From Bacteroidales bacterium (GTDB lineage: Bacteria > Bacteroidota > Bacteroidia > Bacteroidales > UBA1556): a stretch of 41,504 bases of DNA. Below are positions 26,998 to 35,962 of this stretch, one piece after another (positions within the stretch are counted from its first letter, which is position 1; each line of letters starts with the position of its first letter). The notes beneath the pieces were generated by a model that was given only the letters and a program-made list of their open reading frames with translations, had not been told where the DNA came from and ran no database searches. Made by a program: the position numbers and the translations under genes. Location: contig JAMOQI010000050.1 of the NCBI GenBank assembly GCA_027064095.1, forward strand, positions 1 through 41,504. Direction: 5' to 3'.

Positions 26998-27837
26998 ATG
27001 GGAAACACAACTAGTAATTTTTTTGAGTTTATAGGTAAACCTCTAATCACCTATGATAATGTTAGTATAAGTATTTTTATAATAGTTAAAATAGCAATTA
27101 TACTTATTCTCCTAAAACTAGCTCTTATTGGAATAAAAAAGATAATTAAATCCCAAGCCAAAAAGAAAGACCTTCATGAAGGAGATTTAAATGCTGTATA
27201 TCAAATAATTAAATATTTACTTGTTGCTATTGTAATCATTATGATAATGGCAAGTATCGGGCTAAACACTACCGTATTACTAACAAGTTCTGCAGCTTTA
27301 TTTGTAGGTATCGGGTTTGGATTACAGAACATTTTCAAGGACTTATTAAGTGGTATAATTATTCTTTTCGACAGAGTAATTAGGGTAGGAGATATTGTAC
27401 AAGTGGGCGATGTTTTGGGAAGAGTAACTAAAGTCCATTTGCGTACTTCCCATCTTATTACACGTGATGATGTAAATATCGTTATTCCTAATTCTAATTT
27501 TATAGAAGAAAACGTAACTAACTGGACTTTAGATTATAATTACGTTAGATTGATTATTAATATTGGTGTCGCTTATGGATCTGATACCGAATTGGTAAAA
27601 AATATTTTATTAGAAATTGCCAGTAAAAACGATAAAATATTAAATTCGCCAAGCCCGGACGTCGTATTTAAAGATTTTGGTGATAGCTCACTTGATTTTC
27701 AATTATTAGTTTGGACAAATGAGATTTTTAGACAAGAATTTGTAAAAAGTAATCTTAGATATGCTATCGATCAAGCATTTCGAGAAGCAAATATTAATAT
27801 TCCATTCCCTCAACGTACTGTTTGGCATATGAAATAG
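26998..27837 (+). CDS. MscS-family small-conductance mechanosensitive channel
   Basis: 279 residues, close to E. coli MscS (286). Three membrane helices lie at about 22-46, 65-87 and 92-125. The third is the pore helix with its Gly/Ala-rich packing (SSAALFVGIGFGLQNIFKDL). The beta domain follows: IRVGDIVQVGDVLGRVTKVH and NIVIPNSNFIEENVTNWT, both MscS signatures. The C-terminal alpha/beta domain ends with INIPFPQRTVWHMK, where PFPQRT is highly conserved. Known role: opens on membrane tension to release solutes under hypo-osmotic shock. It has its own promoter and stands alone, with a MITE-like element after it. Confidence 0.95.
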   Translation: MGNTTSNFFEFIGKPLITYDNVSISIFIIVKIAIILILLKLALIGIKKIIKSQAKKKDLHEGDLNAVYQIIKYLLVAIVIIMIMASIGLNTTVLLTSSAALFVGIGFGLQNIFKDLLSGIIILFDRVIRVGDIVQVGDVLGRVTKVHLRTSHLITRDDVNIVIPNSNFIEENVTNWTLDYNYVRLIINIGVAYGSDTELVKNILLEIASKNDKILNSPSPDVVFKDFGDSSLDFQLLVWTNEIFRQEFVKSNLRYAIDQAFREANINIPFPQRTVWHMK

Positions 27838-27862
27838 GAAAATAAATTTGAAAAATAGTATG

Positions 27863-28028
27863 TAATACCAATTTGAAAGCAAAAGTGCCGATATAAATTC
27901 TAAATATTTTTTTGTTTAACGAATTTAAAAAAAATAAGCATAGCCTCAGTTACGGTATATTTTTTTAAGGAAGTAAAACATAAAAAGATAACGAATTTTG
28001 CGGTAGTTTTGTTTTTAATTTGGTATAA
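27863..28028. mobile_element. MITE-like element with 28-bp imperfect terminal inverted repeats
   Basis: The left end (27863-27890) starts TAATACCAATTTGAAAGC. The reverse complement of the right end (28001-28028) starts TTATACCAAATTAAAAAC. They match at 22 of 28 positions, and partial pairing continues inward (AAATTC near 27895 against GAATTT near 27992). The 166-bp body encodes nothing. A clear target-site duplication is not seen. Size, terminal symmetry and lack of coding fit a non-autonomous transposable element, but only one copy lies in this window. Confidence 0.55.
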
Positions 28029-28093
28029 ATATTATTAATACTGATAATTTTAACAATCTCATTTTAATCCATAAGACTTATCTTTTATCAATT

Positions 28094-28101
28094 TACTTTT
28101 G
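28094..28101 (+). promoter_or_regulatory. -7 promoter box upstream of mutAB
   Basis: TACTTTTG, an exact TAnnTTTG match, 122 bases before the mutA ATG. It predicts an unusually long leader compared with the other genes here. Confidence 0.45.
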
Positions 28102-28223
28102 TAGTTTTATGGTAATTTATATTACGTCTCTAATTTTTTAATGTTAAATTTGCCGATACAACTATTCTAGATAAGAATGTTATTAATATAACAATTATAT
28201 AAAGTGATTACAATCTGTTAATT

Positions 28224-30086
28224 ATGAATGATAACAAAAACAATAAATCACTATTTAGTGAATTTGCGAAAGTCGAAAAACAGACATGGATTGACAAATT
28301 AAAACTCGACTTAAAGTCTGACGATCCAATGTCAAAACTTCGATGGCATACACCTGATGGCATGGACATAGATGCTTTTTATCGTTTGGAAGATTTGCAA
28401 GATATTCCTTTTATAAATAATACTCCTGGAGAAGCTCCCTATGTACGTTCGACTAAAACCAATAACGACTGGCAAATAAATAGAATTATTGATACTGCTG
28501 ATGTTGAGAATGCCAATAAAATTGCTTTAAAATCTATTTCCAGAGGTGCTAATTCTATCGAATTTAACTGTTCGCAAATTAGGAAAGCAGATAACCTGGC
28601 AGCATTGCTAAAAGATATTAATCTTGAAGAAATTGCTATTAGATTCGATAAACCAATGAGTTTTAAAATAATATTAAAACACCTTATAAAATACGTTGAG
28701 GAAAATCAAATTGACAAAACAAAGGTTAATTTCGCCTTCAACTGGGATGCTATGGCCTATCGTATGATAAGTGGCAAATATTATCAAACTTTTGATGATA
28801 ATGTAGACGAACTTAAATCTATAATAGAAGAGGCAGATAAGCATTTTCCAAACTTTAAAGCATTAAGTATTAATGCTCAACATTTTCATAATGGAGGTGC
28901 AACCACTGTTCAAGAATTAGCATTTACTATTTCTTCTGCTGTAGAATATGTTGTTAGACTTTTGGAAAAAGAGATATCATTAGAAAGTATTCTTAAACAC
29001 ACACAATTTATTATGGCTATTGGTTCATCATATTTTATGGAAATAGCTAAATTACGTGCACTTCGCATAATGTGGTCGAAGGCGATTTCTGCTTTTGATG
29101 AAAAAATGGGACCAAAAGCAAAAGCCTATATTCATGCAATGAGTAGTTTGTGGAATAAGTCAATATTCGACCCATATGTAAATATGCTTCGCACAACAAC
29201 AGAAACTATGTCGGCAGCACTTGGAGGAGCGGATATAATAAGTGTTTTAGCTTTCGATAAGGTATACAAATACGAAAATGATTTTTCGAGTCGTATAGCT
29301 CAAAACCAGCAAATTTTAATTAAAGAAGAAGCTCATTTCAACAAAGTTGTTGACCCTGCAGGTGGTTCTTATTATATTGAAAACCTCACAGCATCTCTAA
29401 TTAAATATTCATGGGAACTATTTAATAAGGTCGAAGATATTGGTGGTTTTGCCAAAGCTGTAGAAAGTGATTTTGTAAAAAATGAGATTACTATTTCAGC
29501 TAATAAATTTTATGAAGCAGCCGCAAAACGGAAATTAAATATCCTAGGGACTAACCAATTTCCTAATCAGCAAGAATTTATGGCTGATGAAATAGAAATA
29601 CAACCAAAAGAAAAAGCTCCCGGTATAGCATTGGGTAGATTGGCGGAGCAATTTGATAAACTTAGATTACAAACAGAATTATATTTTAAGGAAACAAGAA
29701 AAAGACCGAAAGTACTAATTCTTAGTTTTGGAAACCTTGCAATGCGTAAAGCTAGAGCTGGATTTATTTCAAACTTCTTTGCTATAGTAGCTTATGAGAA
29801 TATTGAAATAGAGAATGTTAAGAATATAGAGGAAGCTTTAAATCTAATAAATAATCATAAAGCAGAAATAACAGTATTTTGTAGTTCTGATGATGAGTAC
29901 TTTAATTTTATTAATGACCTTAATTCCATACAAAATCTAAAGGAAATAAATACAAAATTTATTATTGCCGGCACTCCACAAGATAATAATAATGAGCTGT
30001 CAGAGATTGGTGTCAGTAAATACATTAACATAAAAACAAATGTATTAGAAACGCTATTAGATTTTAATAAAGAATTATTAGTTTAA
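28224..30086 (+). CDS. mutA: Methylmalonyl-CoA mutase small (beta) subunit
   Basis: 620 residues, normal for the small subunit. The N-terminal TIM-barrel domain (about 50-430) has [20 protein letters not shown], where the large subunit has [13 protein letters not shown]. The later [21 protein letters not shown] and [14 protein letters not shown] are family signatures. The C-terminal flavodoxin-like domain (about 485-620, [20 protein letters not shown]) lacks the DxHxxG cobalamin-binding motif, as expected for this non-catalytic subunit. Known role: structural partner of MutB in interconversion of succinyl-CoA and (R)-methylmalonyl-CoA. It is 11 bases upstream of mutB in the same operon. Confidence 0.95.
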   Translation: MNDNKNNKSLFSEFAKVEKQTWIDKLKLDLKSDDPMSKLRWHTPDGMDIDAFYRLEDLQDIPFINNTPGEAPYVRSTKTNNDWQINRIIDTADVENANKIALKSISRGANSIEFNCSQIRKADNLAALLKDINLEEIAIRFDKPMSFKIILKHLIKYVEENQIDKTKVNFAFNWDAMAYRMISGKYYQTFDDNVDELKSIIEEADKHFPNFKALSINAQHFHNGGATTVQELAFTISSAVEYVVRLLEKEISLESILKHTQFIMAIGSSYFMEIAKLRALRIMWSKAISAFDEKMGPKAKAYIHAMSSLWNKSIFDPYVNMLRTTTETMSAALGGADIISVLAFDKVYKYENDFSSRIAQNQQILIKEEAHFNKVVDPAGGSYYIENLTASLIKYSWELFNKVEDIGGFAKAVESDFVKNEITISANKFYEAAAKRKLNILGTNQFPNQQEFMADEIEIQPKEKAPGIALGRLAEQFDKLRLQTELYFKETRKRPKVLILSFGNLAMRKARAGFISNFFAIVAYENIEIENVKNIEEALNLINNHKAEITVFCSSDDEYFNFINDLNSIQNLKEINTKFIIAGTPQDNNNELSEIGVSKYINIKTNVLETLLDFNKELLV

Positions 30087-30097
30087 GATTAATTTTT

Positions 30098-32230
30098 ATG
30101 AGACCAGATTTTAAAAATATAGATATTAATTCTGTTGAATCATCGACAAATGAATCACAGAACAAAGATACATGGAAGACTCCGGAACATATTGAGGTAA
30201 AGGCAATATATACAGCAAAGGATTTAGAAGATATGGAGCACTTAAGCTATGCTGCTGGTTTACCTCCTTTTCTAAGAGGTCCATATTCCTCAATGTATGT
30301 TAAACGACCATGGACAATACGACAATATGCAGGTTTCTCAACTGCTGAAGAATCAAACGCCTTCTATAGGCGTAACTTAGCTGCAGGGCAAAAGGGTCTG
30401 TCCGTTGCATTCGATTTAGCCACTCATCGCGGTTATGATAGCGACCATAAAAGGGTTACCGGTGATGTAGGGAAAGCCGGTGTTGCCATTGATTCTATCC
30501 TTGATATGAAAATATTATTCGATAAGATTCCATTGGATAAAATGTCGGTTTCTATGACCATGAATGGTGCAGTTCTTCCTGTGTTAGCGTTCTATATTGT
30601 TGCAGCAGAAGAACAAGGTGTTAACATGAAACAGCTTAGTGGGACAATTCAAAATGATATTTTAAAGGAATTTATGGTAAGAAATACATATATTTACCCT
30701 CCTTTGCCATCAATGCGAATTATTGCGGATATTTTTGAGTTTACATCTAAGAATATGCCTAAATTCAACTCTATAAGTATCAGTGGATACCATATGCAAG
30801 AAGCCGGTGCTACAAATGATATAGAGCTTGCTTATACTCTAGCTGATGGTATGGAATATCTTCGTGCAGGAATAAATGCAGGCATGGATATAGACACTTT
30901 CGCTCCTCGTTTATCATTTTTCTGGGCTTCAGGAATGAACCATTTTATGGAGATTGCAAAAATGAGAGCTGCCAGAATGCTTTGGGCTAAGATTGTAAAA
31001 CAATTTAATCCCAAGAATCCTAAATCTATGGCTTTGCGAACTCACACTCAGACTTCAGGCTGGAGTTTAACTGAGCAAGATCCATTTAATAATGTTGCCA
31101 GAACATGCATTGAGGCAATGTCGGCAACATTAGGCCATACTCAATCTCTACATACCAATGCATTGGACGAAGCTATTGCTTTACCAACAGATTTCTCTGC
31201 TCGGATTGCAAGGAATACTCAGCTATATATTCAGCAAGAAACTCAAATTACAAAAGCTGTTGACCCTTGGGCCGGCTCATATTATGTAGAATCTTTAACT
31301 CATCAGATTGCCCATCGTGCATGGGAATTAATAGAAGAAGTTGAGAAGCTTGGCGGTATGGCAAAAGCTATAGAAACAGGTATTCCAAAAATGCGTATTG
31401 AAGAAGCTGCAGCTCGTAAGCAAGCTCGCATTGATTCCAATAAAGAAACAATTCTTGGTGTTAATAAGTATCGTTTGGAAAAAGAAGATCCTATAGAAAC
31501 TCTTGAAGTAGATAATACTGCAGTAAGAGATTCTCAAATTAAACGTTTACAAAAACTTAGAAAAGAAAGAAATCAGGAAGAAGTGGATATCGCTTTAGAC
31601 AAATTGTCAAAGTCGATGGAAACCGGCGAAGGTAATTTGTTGGAATTAGCAGTTGACGCAGCACGTAAGAGAGCTTCGTTGGGAGAGATTTCGTATGCAA
31701 TAGAAAAAGTTTCAGGAAGATATAAAGCCGTGATAAAATCAATTTCAGGAGTGTATTCAGAAGAGTCGAAAGATGATGAACACTATAAAAAAGCTGTGGA
31801 ACTTGCAAATGAGTTCTCAGAAATGGAGGGCCGTCGCCCACGAATAATGATAGCTAAAATGGGACAAGATGGTCATGACCGTGGTGCCAAAGTTGTATCT
31901 ACAGGTTATGCCGATATTGGCTTTGATGTAGATATAGGACCTCTATTTCAAACTCCTGCTGAGGCAGCACGTCAAGCTATTGAGAATGATGTGCATATAT
32001 TGGGAGTCTCTTCACTTGCTGCCGGACATAAAACTCTTGTGCCAGAGGTTATCAAGGAACTTAAAAAACAAGGTAGAGAAGATATTATTGTAATAGTAGG
32101 TGGTGTTATCCCTCCTCAAGATTATCAATTTCTATATGATGCCGGTGCCGCTGCTATTTTTGGCCCCGGTTCTGTTATTGCAGTTGCTGCTATTAAAATG
32201 CTGGAGATATTAATTGCAATAAGAAAATAA
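30098..32230 (+). CDS. mutB: Methylmalonyl-CoA mutase large (alpha) subunit
   Basis: 710 residues, full length. The substrate barrel has [55 protein letters not shown] and the active-site Tyr-His pair in [11 protein letters not shown]. The C-terminal B12 domain has the lower-ligand motif DGHDRG with His593, plus [15 protein letters not shown] and [10 protein letters not shown]. Known role: adenosylcobalamin-dependent mutase, used by many Bacteroidota in the succinate-propionate route. No epimerase, carboxylase or MeaB chaperone gene is adjacent. Repeat copy C begins 7 bases after the stop codon. Confidence 0.98.
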   Translation: MRPDFKNIDINSVESSTNESQNKDTWKTPEHIEVKAIYTAKDLEDMEHLSYAAGLPPFLRGPYSSMYVKRPWTIRQYAGFSTAEESNAFYRRNLAAGQKGLSVAFDLATHRGYDSDHKRVTGDVGKAGVAIDSILDMKILFDKIPLDKMSVSMTMNGAVLPVLAFYIVAAEEQGVNMKQLSGTIQNDILKEFMVRNTYIYPPLPSMRIIADIFEFTSKNMPKFNSISISGYHMQEAGATNDIELAYTLADGMEYLRAGINAGMDIDTFAPRLSFFWASGMNHFMEIAKMRAARMLWAKIVKQFNPKNPKSMALRTHTQTSGWSLTEQDPFNNVARTCIEAMSATLGHTQSLHTNALDEAIALPTDFSARIARNTQLYIQQETQITKAVDPWAGSYYVESLTHQIAHRAWELIEEVEKLGGMAKAIETGIPKMRIEEAAARKQARIDSNKETILGVNKYRLEKEDPIETLEVDNTAVRDSQIKRLQKLRKERNQEEVDIALDKLSKSMETGEGNLLELAVDAARKRASLGEISYAIEKVSGRYKAVIKSISGVYSEESKDDEHYKKAVELANEFSEMEGRRPRIMIAKMGQDGHDRGAKVVSTGYADIGFDVDIGPLFQTPAEAARQAIENDVHILGVSSLAAGHKTLVPEVIKELKKQGREDIIVIVGGVIPPQDYQFLYDAGAAAIFGPGSVIAVAAIKMLEILIAIRK

Positions 32231-32236
32231 TTTAGT

Positions 32237-32287
32237 AATTTATCAGTTTTACTTAATCGTCAGGATTATTTGTGAATAATCAGAGTT
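32237..32287 (-). repeat. Dispersed intergenic repeat, copy C, after mutB
   Basis: The reverse complement matches copy A at about 45 of 51 positions, including CACAAATAATCCTGACGATT and AAGTAAAACTGATAAATT. The hairpin is GGATTATT (32263-32270) against AATAATCA (32275-32282). Its orientation relative to the upstream gene is the same as for copy B. Confidence 0.88.
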
Positions 32288-32445
32288 AGCATTAGGATAT
32301 ATAATACATATAAGCATTTTGCTTCAATATTTTATTGTTTGTAGCAATTATTTTAAGTTCTTTCTATTTGGTTATTTGATTTTTGTGCTTTTTCGTATTA
32401 TATAATTATATACTGGAGGTATTTGACCTTATGGCAAATTCCAAC

Positions 32446-33981
32446 TTAATCATCAAGAAACTCTATTCTATTTATTCCATTTTTTGCTTTTTGTGTAATA
32501 CTATTTTGGTATTCGTCATAGTCGAGTTCAAGGCAAAGGCTATACATTTTCATAGCCTTTGAGAGTTGTCCATTATGTTCATAATAATATCCAAGATTTA
32601 AAGCTGAATTAGCAGCAAAGTAATAAGGCATATCTCTGCCTTTCTCTATTGTCAATTTATAATAAATTTCTGCTATTTCATCATCTCCCAAAGCATCGTA
32701 TATTCTTGCTAGCCTGTAAATATACTCTAGTTGGTCGTGCTTAGATTTTATATGTCCATTTTTAAAAGCATTTTGTAATACAAAATTTGCTTTTTGATAA
32801 TAACCTCCATCAAACAGTAACCTACTTTTAAGAATTTCCACATTTGGTATTATATTCTTTTCAGCAGCTTTCTGAGCTTGCTTATCAGAGTCGAAAAAGC
32901 TAACACCTATACTGTTTATTTTACTCATCTCGGCTTTATAAGCATTTATATTGCCATTTAATAAATACATCCAAGACTTTTTATATATAGCTGATTTTAA
33001 ATAATTTTTGCCAGTATAATTTGAAAGATATCTATCAAAATAAAATATCGATCTGATATCATTTTTATACAATAAACATTCACCAAAAATATAATCAAGA
33101 TAAAATAATTTGTAAGGATTATTGGTAAATTCGCTTTGTATATCCTCAAGTGCCTTTATGGCCATATTATTGTGTTTTAAGTGTTTAAAATATGACGCTT
33201 TAGAAAAAGTGAAAATTTGATTATTACTATAATAGTTTGAGTAATGCTGGTCATTGAAGATTGTAAATAGTAGATTATTAGTATCAACCTTGTTGCCAAA
33301 ACTATAATGTGTATAAGAAAATAGAACAAGGCTTTCGACAAATAGATAGTTGTATTCTTTTTTTTGAATACAACTTGTTAAAAGATTTTCTAATTGTTGG
33401 TTTCCAAGCTTTGTATTCCCTTTGAGCTTCAGTATTGAAAGTGTCCAATTATAATTTTTTGGGATGCTGCCAATTGTAATATTAATTAATCCTAAGGACT
33501 TTTTGTTTAATAAAAAATCAGGATATTTTTCTTTATTTTTATAAATGGAATTATAGGCCTTTTTGAATCTAACAATAGCTGTTATATAATTAGATTGCAG
33601 AGCATTTATAAATGCAGAATGTAAATACAAATCTGATAAAAGATAAAGCTTGTAGGGGTTGTCAGAGTTTTCTGCTTCTATTTTGTCAATAGCAATTTTA
33701 TAATTTCTGTAATATTCATCAAGATAAGTTTTAGTATTATAATTAAAATATTTTAGAAAACTGGCAGAGCATTTTATTGCTTCAACTACAGAATTATCAG
33801 GGTGTTTGTGTTTCTCAATTTCTAAAATACTATCTGATTTATTAAAATGAAATGATAGAACAAATTCATATGCTTTTTTACAATTATTATTATAATCAAT
33901 ATTTGATTTTATATCCTTTGCATAAAATATACTTAAAGAAAACAAAAGCAATATTGATATGTTTTTATTAAAAAACATCAT
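32446..33981 (-). CDS. Exported TPR-repeat protein of unknown function
   Basis: 511 residues. The N-terminus MMFFNKNISILLLFSLSIFY followed by AKD is a signal-peptide-like segment with no lipobox Cys. The rest is alpha-helical with degenerate TPR repeats; the clearest are near the C-terminus (YRLARIYDALGDDEIAEIYY at about 425-445 and ALNLGYYYEHNGQLSKAMKM at about 465-485). It is rich in Tyr, Asn and Lys. I do not recognise a specific family. The start lies 2 bases after the stop codon of the oxidoreductase, so the two are co-transcribed. A periplasmic scaffold role is inference. Confidence 0.85.
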   Translation of the reverse strand: MMFFNKNISILLLFSLSIFYAKDIKSNIDYNNNCKKAYEFVLSFHFNKSDSILEIEKHKHPDNSVVEAIKCSASFLKYFNYNTKTYLDEYYRNYKIAIDKIEAENSDNPYKLYLLSDLYLHSAFINALQSNYITAIVRFKKAYNSIYKNKEKYPDFLLNKKSLGLINITIGSIPKNYNWTLSILKLKGNTKLGNQQLENLLTSCIQKKEYNYLFVESLVLFSYTHYSFGNKVDTNNLLFTIFNDQHYSNYYSNNQIFTFSKASYFKHLKHNNMAIKALEDIQSEFTNNPYKLFYLDYIFGECLLYKNDIRSIFYFDRYLSNYTGKNYLKSAIYKKSWMYLLNGNINAYKAEMSKINSIGVSFFDSDKQAQKAAEKNIIPNVEILKSRLLFDGGYYQKANFVLQNAFKNGHIKSKHDQLEYIYRLARIYDALGDDEIAEIYYKLTIEKGRDMPYYFAANSALNLGYYYEHNGQLSKAMKMYSLCLELDYDEYQNSITQKAKNGINRIEFLDD

Positions 33982-33983
33982 AA

Positions 33984-35621
33984 CTAAAATTTTTCATTTA
34001 GTTTATTGACATTTATTTTTCCATCCACATATTTAGTTAAAAGCCGATATCTTCTTTTATCTTCTTTGCGTAGAATAATCAAAGCTGTATTTATTGCCGA
34101 ACGTGCAGCTATTGGAATACCACCACCTAATTCAGCCCATTGACCTCCAATAAGAAGATTTTGCACTTCCGTAAAATGCGAAGCCACTTTATTTTGTATA
34201 TTTACTTTTCCGGGTCTCTGTCCCATCATTGTACCACGATAATTGTAGCTATACCTTTGGTATGTGAAGGGAGTAGCAGCATCATAAAATATAATATGCT
34301 CACGCAATTGTGGTGATAACTCATTTTTAACCCTATCAATAATAATCTCAGCAGTGTGCTTTTTAAAATCACGATATGCTTTTCCTCTTTTTCGTTCTCC
34401 ATCTTCGCTTATCTCGGTATGCCAAAAATCAAATTCTTCAATATCTGCAGCCATATAAATTGTAATAATACCTTTTTTCTCAGGGCAGATAGATTTATCT
34501 CTAACAGAAGGAGCAATGATACTTAATTTGCTAATATTAGGGTCAGAACTTTCGTGTTGATTACGTTGAAGATTATTTTTGGATAATGATATTAATTCTT
34601 CTCCAAAACCTAATTCTTCGGCAGGGCAATCTAAAGCTATGGAAACTGTAAAACTTGATGTATATTGCTCTGAATTCTCAATTTTAGATTTTATCTTTTC
34701 AGAAATAGCATTTATTGGGAGCAATTTGCGATATAAGCTGGGTAAGTCTGAAGCTGCTATAACATACTTAGCATTTATTTTCTCTTCTCCACTTTTATTT
34801 TTCACAACTATTCCCTTGGCAATATTGCCATCGAGCAAAACAGATGTTGCTTCTGTATTTAGCATGATTTTATTGCCAAAATGTTCATTTTGTTCGCTAA
34901 GCCAATTTACATATTTCACACTGCCACCAGGAGGCGTTTTATAATAGTCTTTGATTTGTGCCCATGCCAAAGGGAACAAACATGATAGTAAATCTTTCTC
35001 TGAATTAAAAACATCTTTAATTTCGTCACCTTTAAAATATTTTGCTAAACCCAATTTTATTCCTTTATCATCAGAATATTTTAAATGTTTAAAAATAGGA
35101 TAAATAAAGAGTAGCATTTTGGTGTAATATATAGCCTTCTCAAAGATACCCATAGATTCATGATTTCTAACAAAATCGTTCATTCTCAAACTAACTTTTG
35201 ATAGTTCTAAAGCATGCTTAAAAAACAAATTAATCCCTTTTTCCTCATCTGGAAATTGATTTATAAAATCAGTTTTTACCTTTTCTATATCGCTTTGTAA
35301 AAGTATATCGTAATTCTTTGATTTGTAACGATGTATCTTATCCAATAAAATGGGTTTAGGATAATCCGTATCAATAGCATTAAACAGCTTATGAGCTATT
35401 CCTGATGAGTCAAACTGATTTAACCAATGAATGGCTGTATCGAAATGAAAATCTTTTCGGCTATAACCCGCAATATAACCTCCTGCATGATATTCTTTTT
35501 CTACAATACAACAATTATAGCCGGCTTTACCTAGCAAAGCGCCTAAGCCTAACCCGCTAATTCCTGCGCCTATTATTACAATATCATACTTCATTAGCAA
35601 ATTTGTTAATTTTTCGTTCAT
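33984..35621 (-). CDS. FAD-dependent oxidoreductase of the CrtI/carotenoid isomerase/RetSat type
   Basis: 545 residues. The dinucleotide-binding motif is IVIIGAGISGLGLGALLGKA (about 14-33), followed by IVEKEYHAGGYIAGY. The C-terminal FAD motif is NLLIGGQWAELGGGIPIAAR (about 485-505). GTMMGQRPGK and TPFTYQRYSYNYRG are typical of the CrtISO/RetSat branch. Known for the family: desaturation, isomerisation or saturation of polyenes. No phytoene synthase or other carotenoid gene is nearby, so the substrate is open. The outer ATG is at 35621; Met10 (35594) directly before KYDIVIIG is an equally good or better start and fits the promoter spacing. The TPR gene follows after 2 bases. Confidence 0.9.
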   Translation of the reverse strand: MNEKLTNLLMKYDIVIIGAGISGLGLGALLGKAGYNCCIVEKEYHAGGYIAGYSRKDFHFDTAIHWLNQFDSSGIAHKLFNAIDTDYPKPILLDKIHRYKSKNYDILLQSDIEKVKTDFINQFPDEEKGINLFFKHALELSKVSLRMNDFVRNHESMGIFEKAIYYTKMLLFIYPIFKHLKYSDDKGIKLGLAKYFKGDEIKDVFNSEKDLLSCLFPLAWAQIKDYYKTPPGGSVKYVNWLSEQNEHFGNKIMLNTEATSVLLDGNIAKGIVVKNKSGEEKINAKYVIAASDLPSLYRKLLPINAISEKIKSKIENSEQYTSSFTVSIALDCPAEELGFGEELISLSKNNLQRNQHESSDPNISKLSIIAPSVRDKSICPEKKGIITIYMAADIEEFDFWHTEISEDGERKRGKAYRDFKKHTAEIIIDRVKNELSPQLREHIIFYDAATPFTYQRYSYNYRGTMMGQRPGKVNIQNKVASHFTEVQNLLIGGQWAELGGGIPIAARSAINTALIILRKEDKRRYRLLTKYVDGKINVNKLNEKF

Positions 35622-35629
35622 TAAAGGTG

Positions 35630-35661
35630 CTAAAATAGTAATTACTATTATTGGTTACAAA
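35630..35661 (-). promoter_or_regulatory. Promoter of the oxidoreductase-TPR operon
   Basis: On the minus strand, TTTG (35658-35661) is followed after 20 bases by TATTTTAG (35630-35637), one mismatch from TAnnTTTG. The spacing is good. It ends 8 bases before the ATG at 35621 and 35 bases before the one at 35594. Confidence 0.45.
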
Positions 35662-35806
35662 TGTTTATTTGGTCATTTCTTCATTATCATTATATTTGAT
35701 ATTAGCCGGCATTATAAAATTTTATAATAAGCAGTATAAAATAGCAATTGTTATATATAATAGCACTTTCAATCTAAAAAAAACATAAAACAATAAATGA
35801 GCTTCT

Positions 35807-35858
35807 AACTCGGATTATTTACAAATAATACTGACGATTAAGTAAAATTAATAAATTT
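35807..35858 (+). repeat. 52-bp dispersed intergenic repeat, copy D
   Basis: Starts AACTCGGATTATTTACA and continues through CTGACGATTAAGTAAAAT to AATAAATTT. It matches copy A at 47 of 52 positions. It lies about 105 bases downstream of the histidine kinase gene and has the same orientation relative to that gene as copies B and C have to theirs. Confidence 0.88.
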
Positions 35859-35962
35859 GGGACTAATAAATAATGGTTATAAAACTAAAGAAATCACAAA
35901 AATGGTTTTTTATTAGTCAATATTTATGTAAAAGTAACCGTGAAAACTTAATAAAACTATAA

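Larger units (their letters stand above)
27838..28223. other. Intergenic region between mscS and mutA
   Basis: 386 bases without a gene. It holds the MITE-like element (27863-28028), the probable mutA promoter and an AT-rich leader of about 120 bases before mutA. I looked for a cobalamin riboswitch because mutAB needs B12 and found no conserved B12-box sequence. Confidence 0.6.
35622..35962. other. Intergenic region between the kinase and oxidoreductase operons
   Basis: 341 bases without a gene. It contains repeat copy D, a perfect 18-bp palindrome ATTATAAAATTTTATAAT (35711-35728) and the oxidoreductase promoter. Confidence 0.6.

Noticed and set aside
28029-28223. Cobalamin riboswitch before mutAB
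   Set aside because: No B12-box or the required helices could be found in the AT-rich leader.
32442-32458. Fifth copy of the dispersed repeat at the TPR gene stop codon (minus strand TTGATGATTAAGT)
   Set aside because: Only about 13 bases match and the hairpin is missing; part of it is the coding sequence for the terminal Leu-Asp-Asp-stop. Chance is likely.
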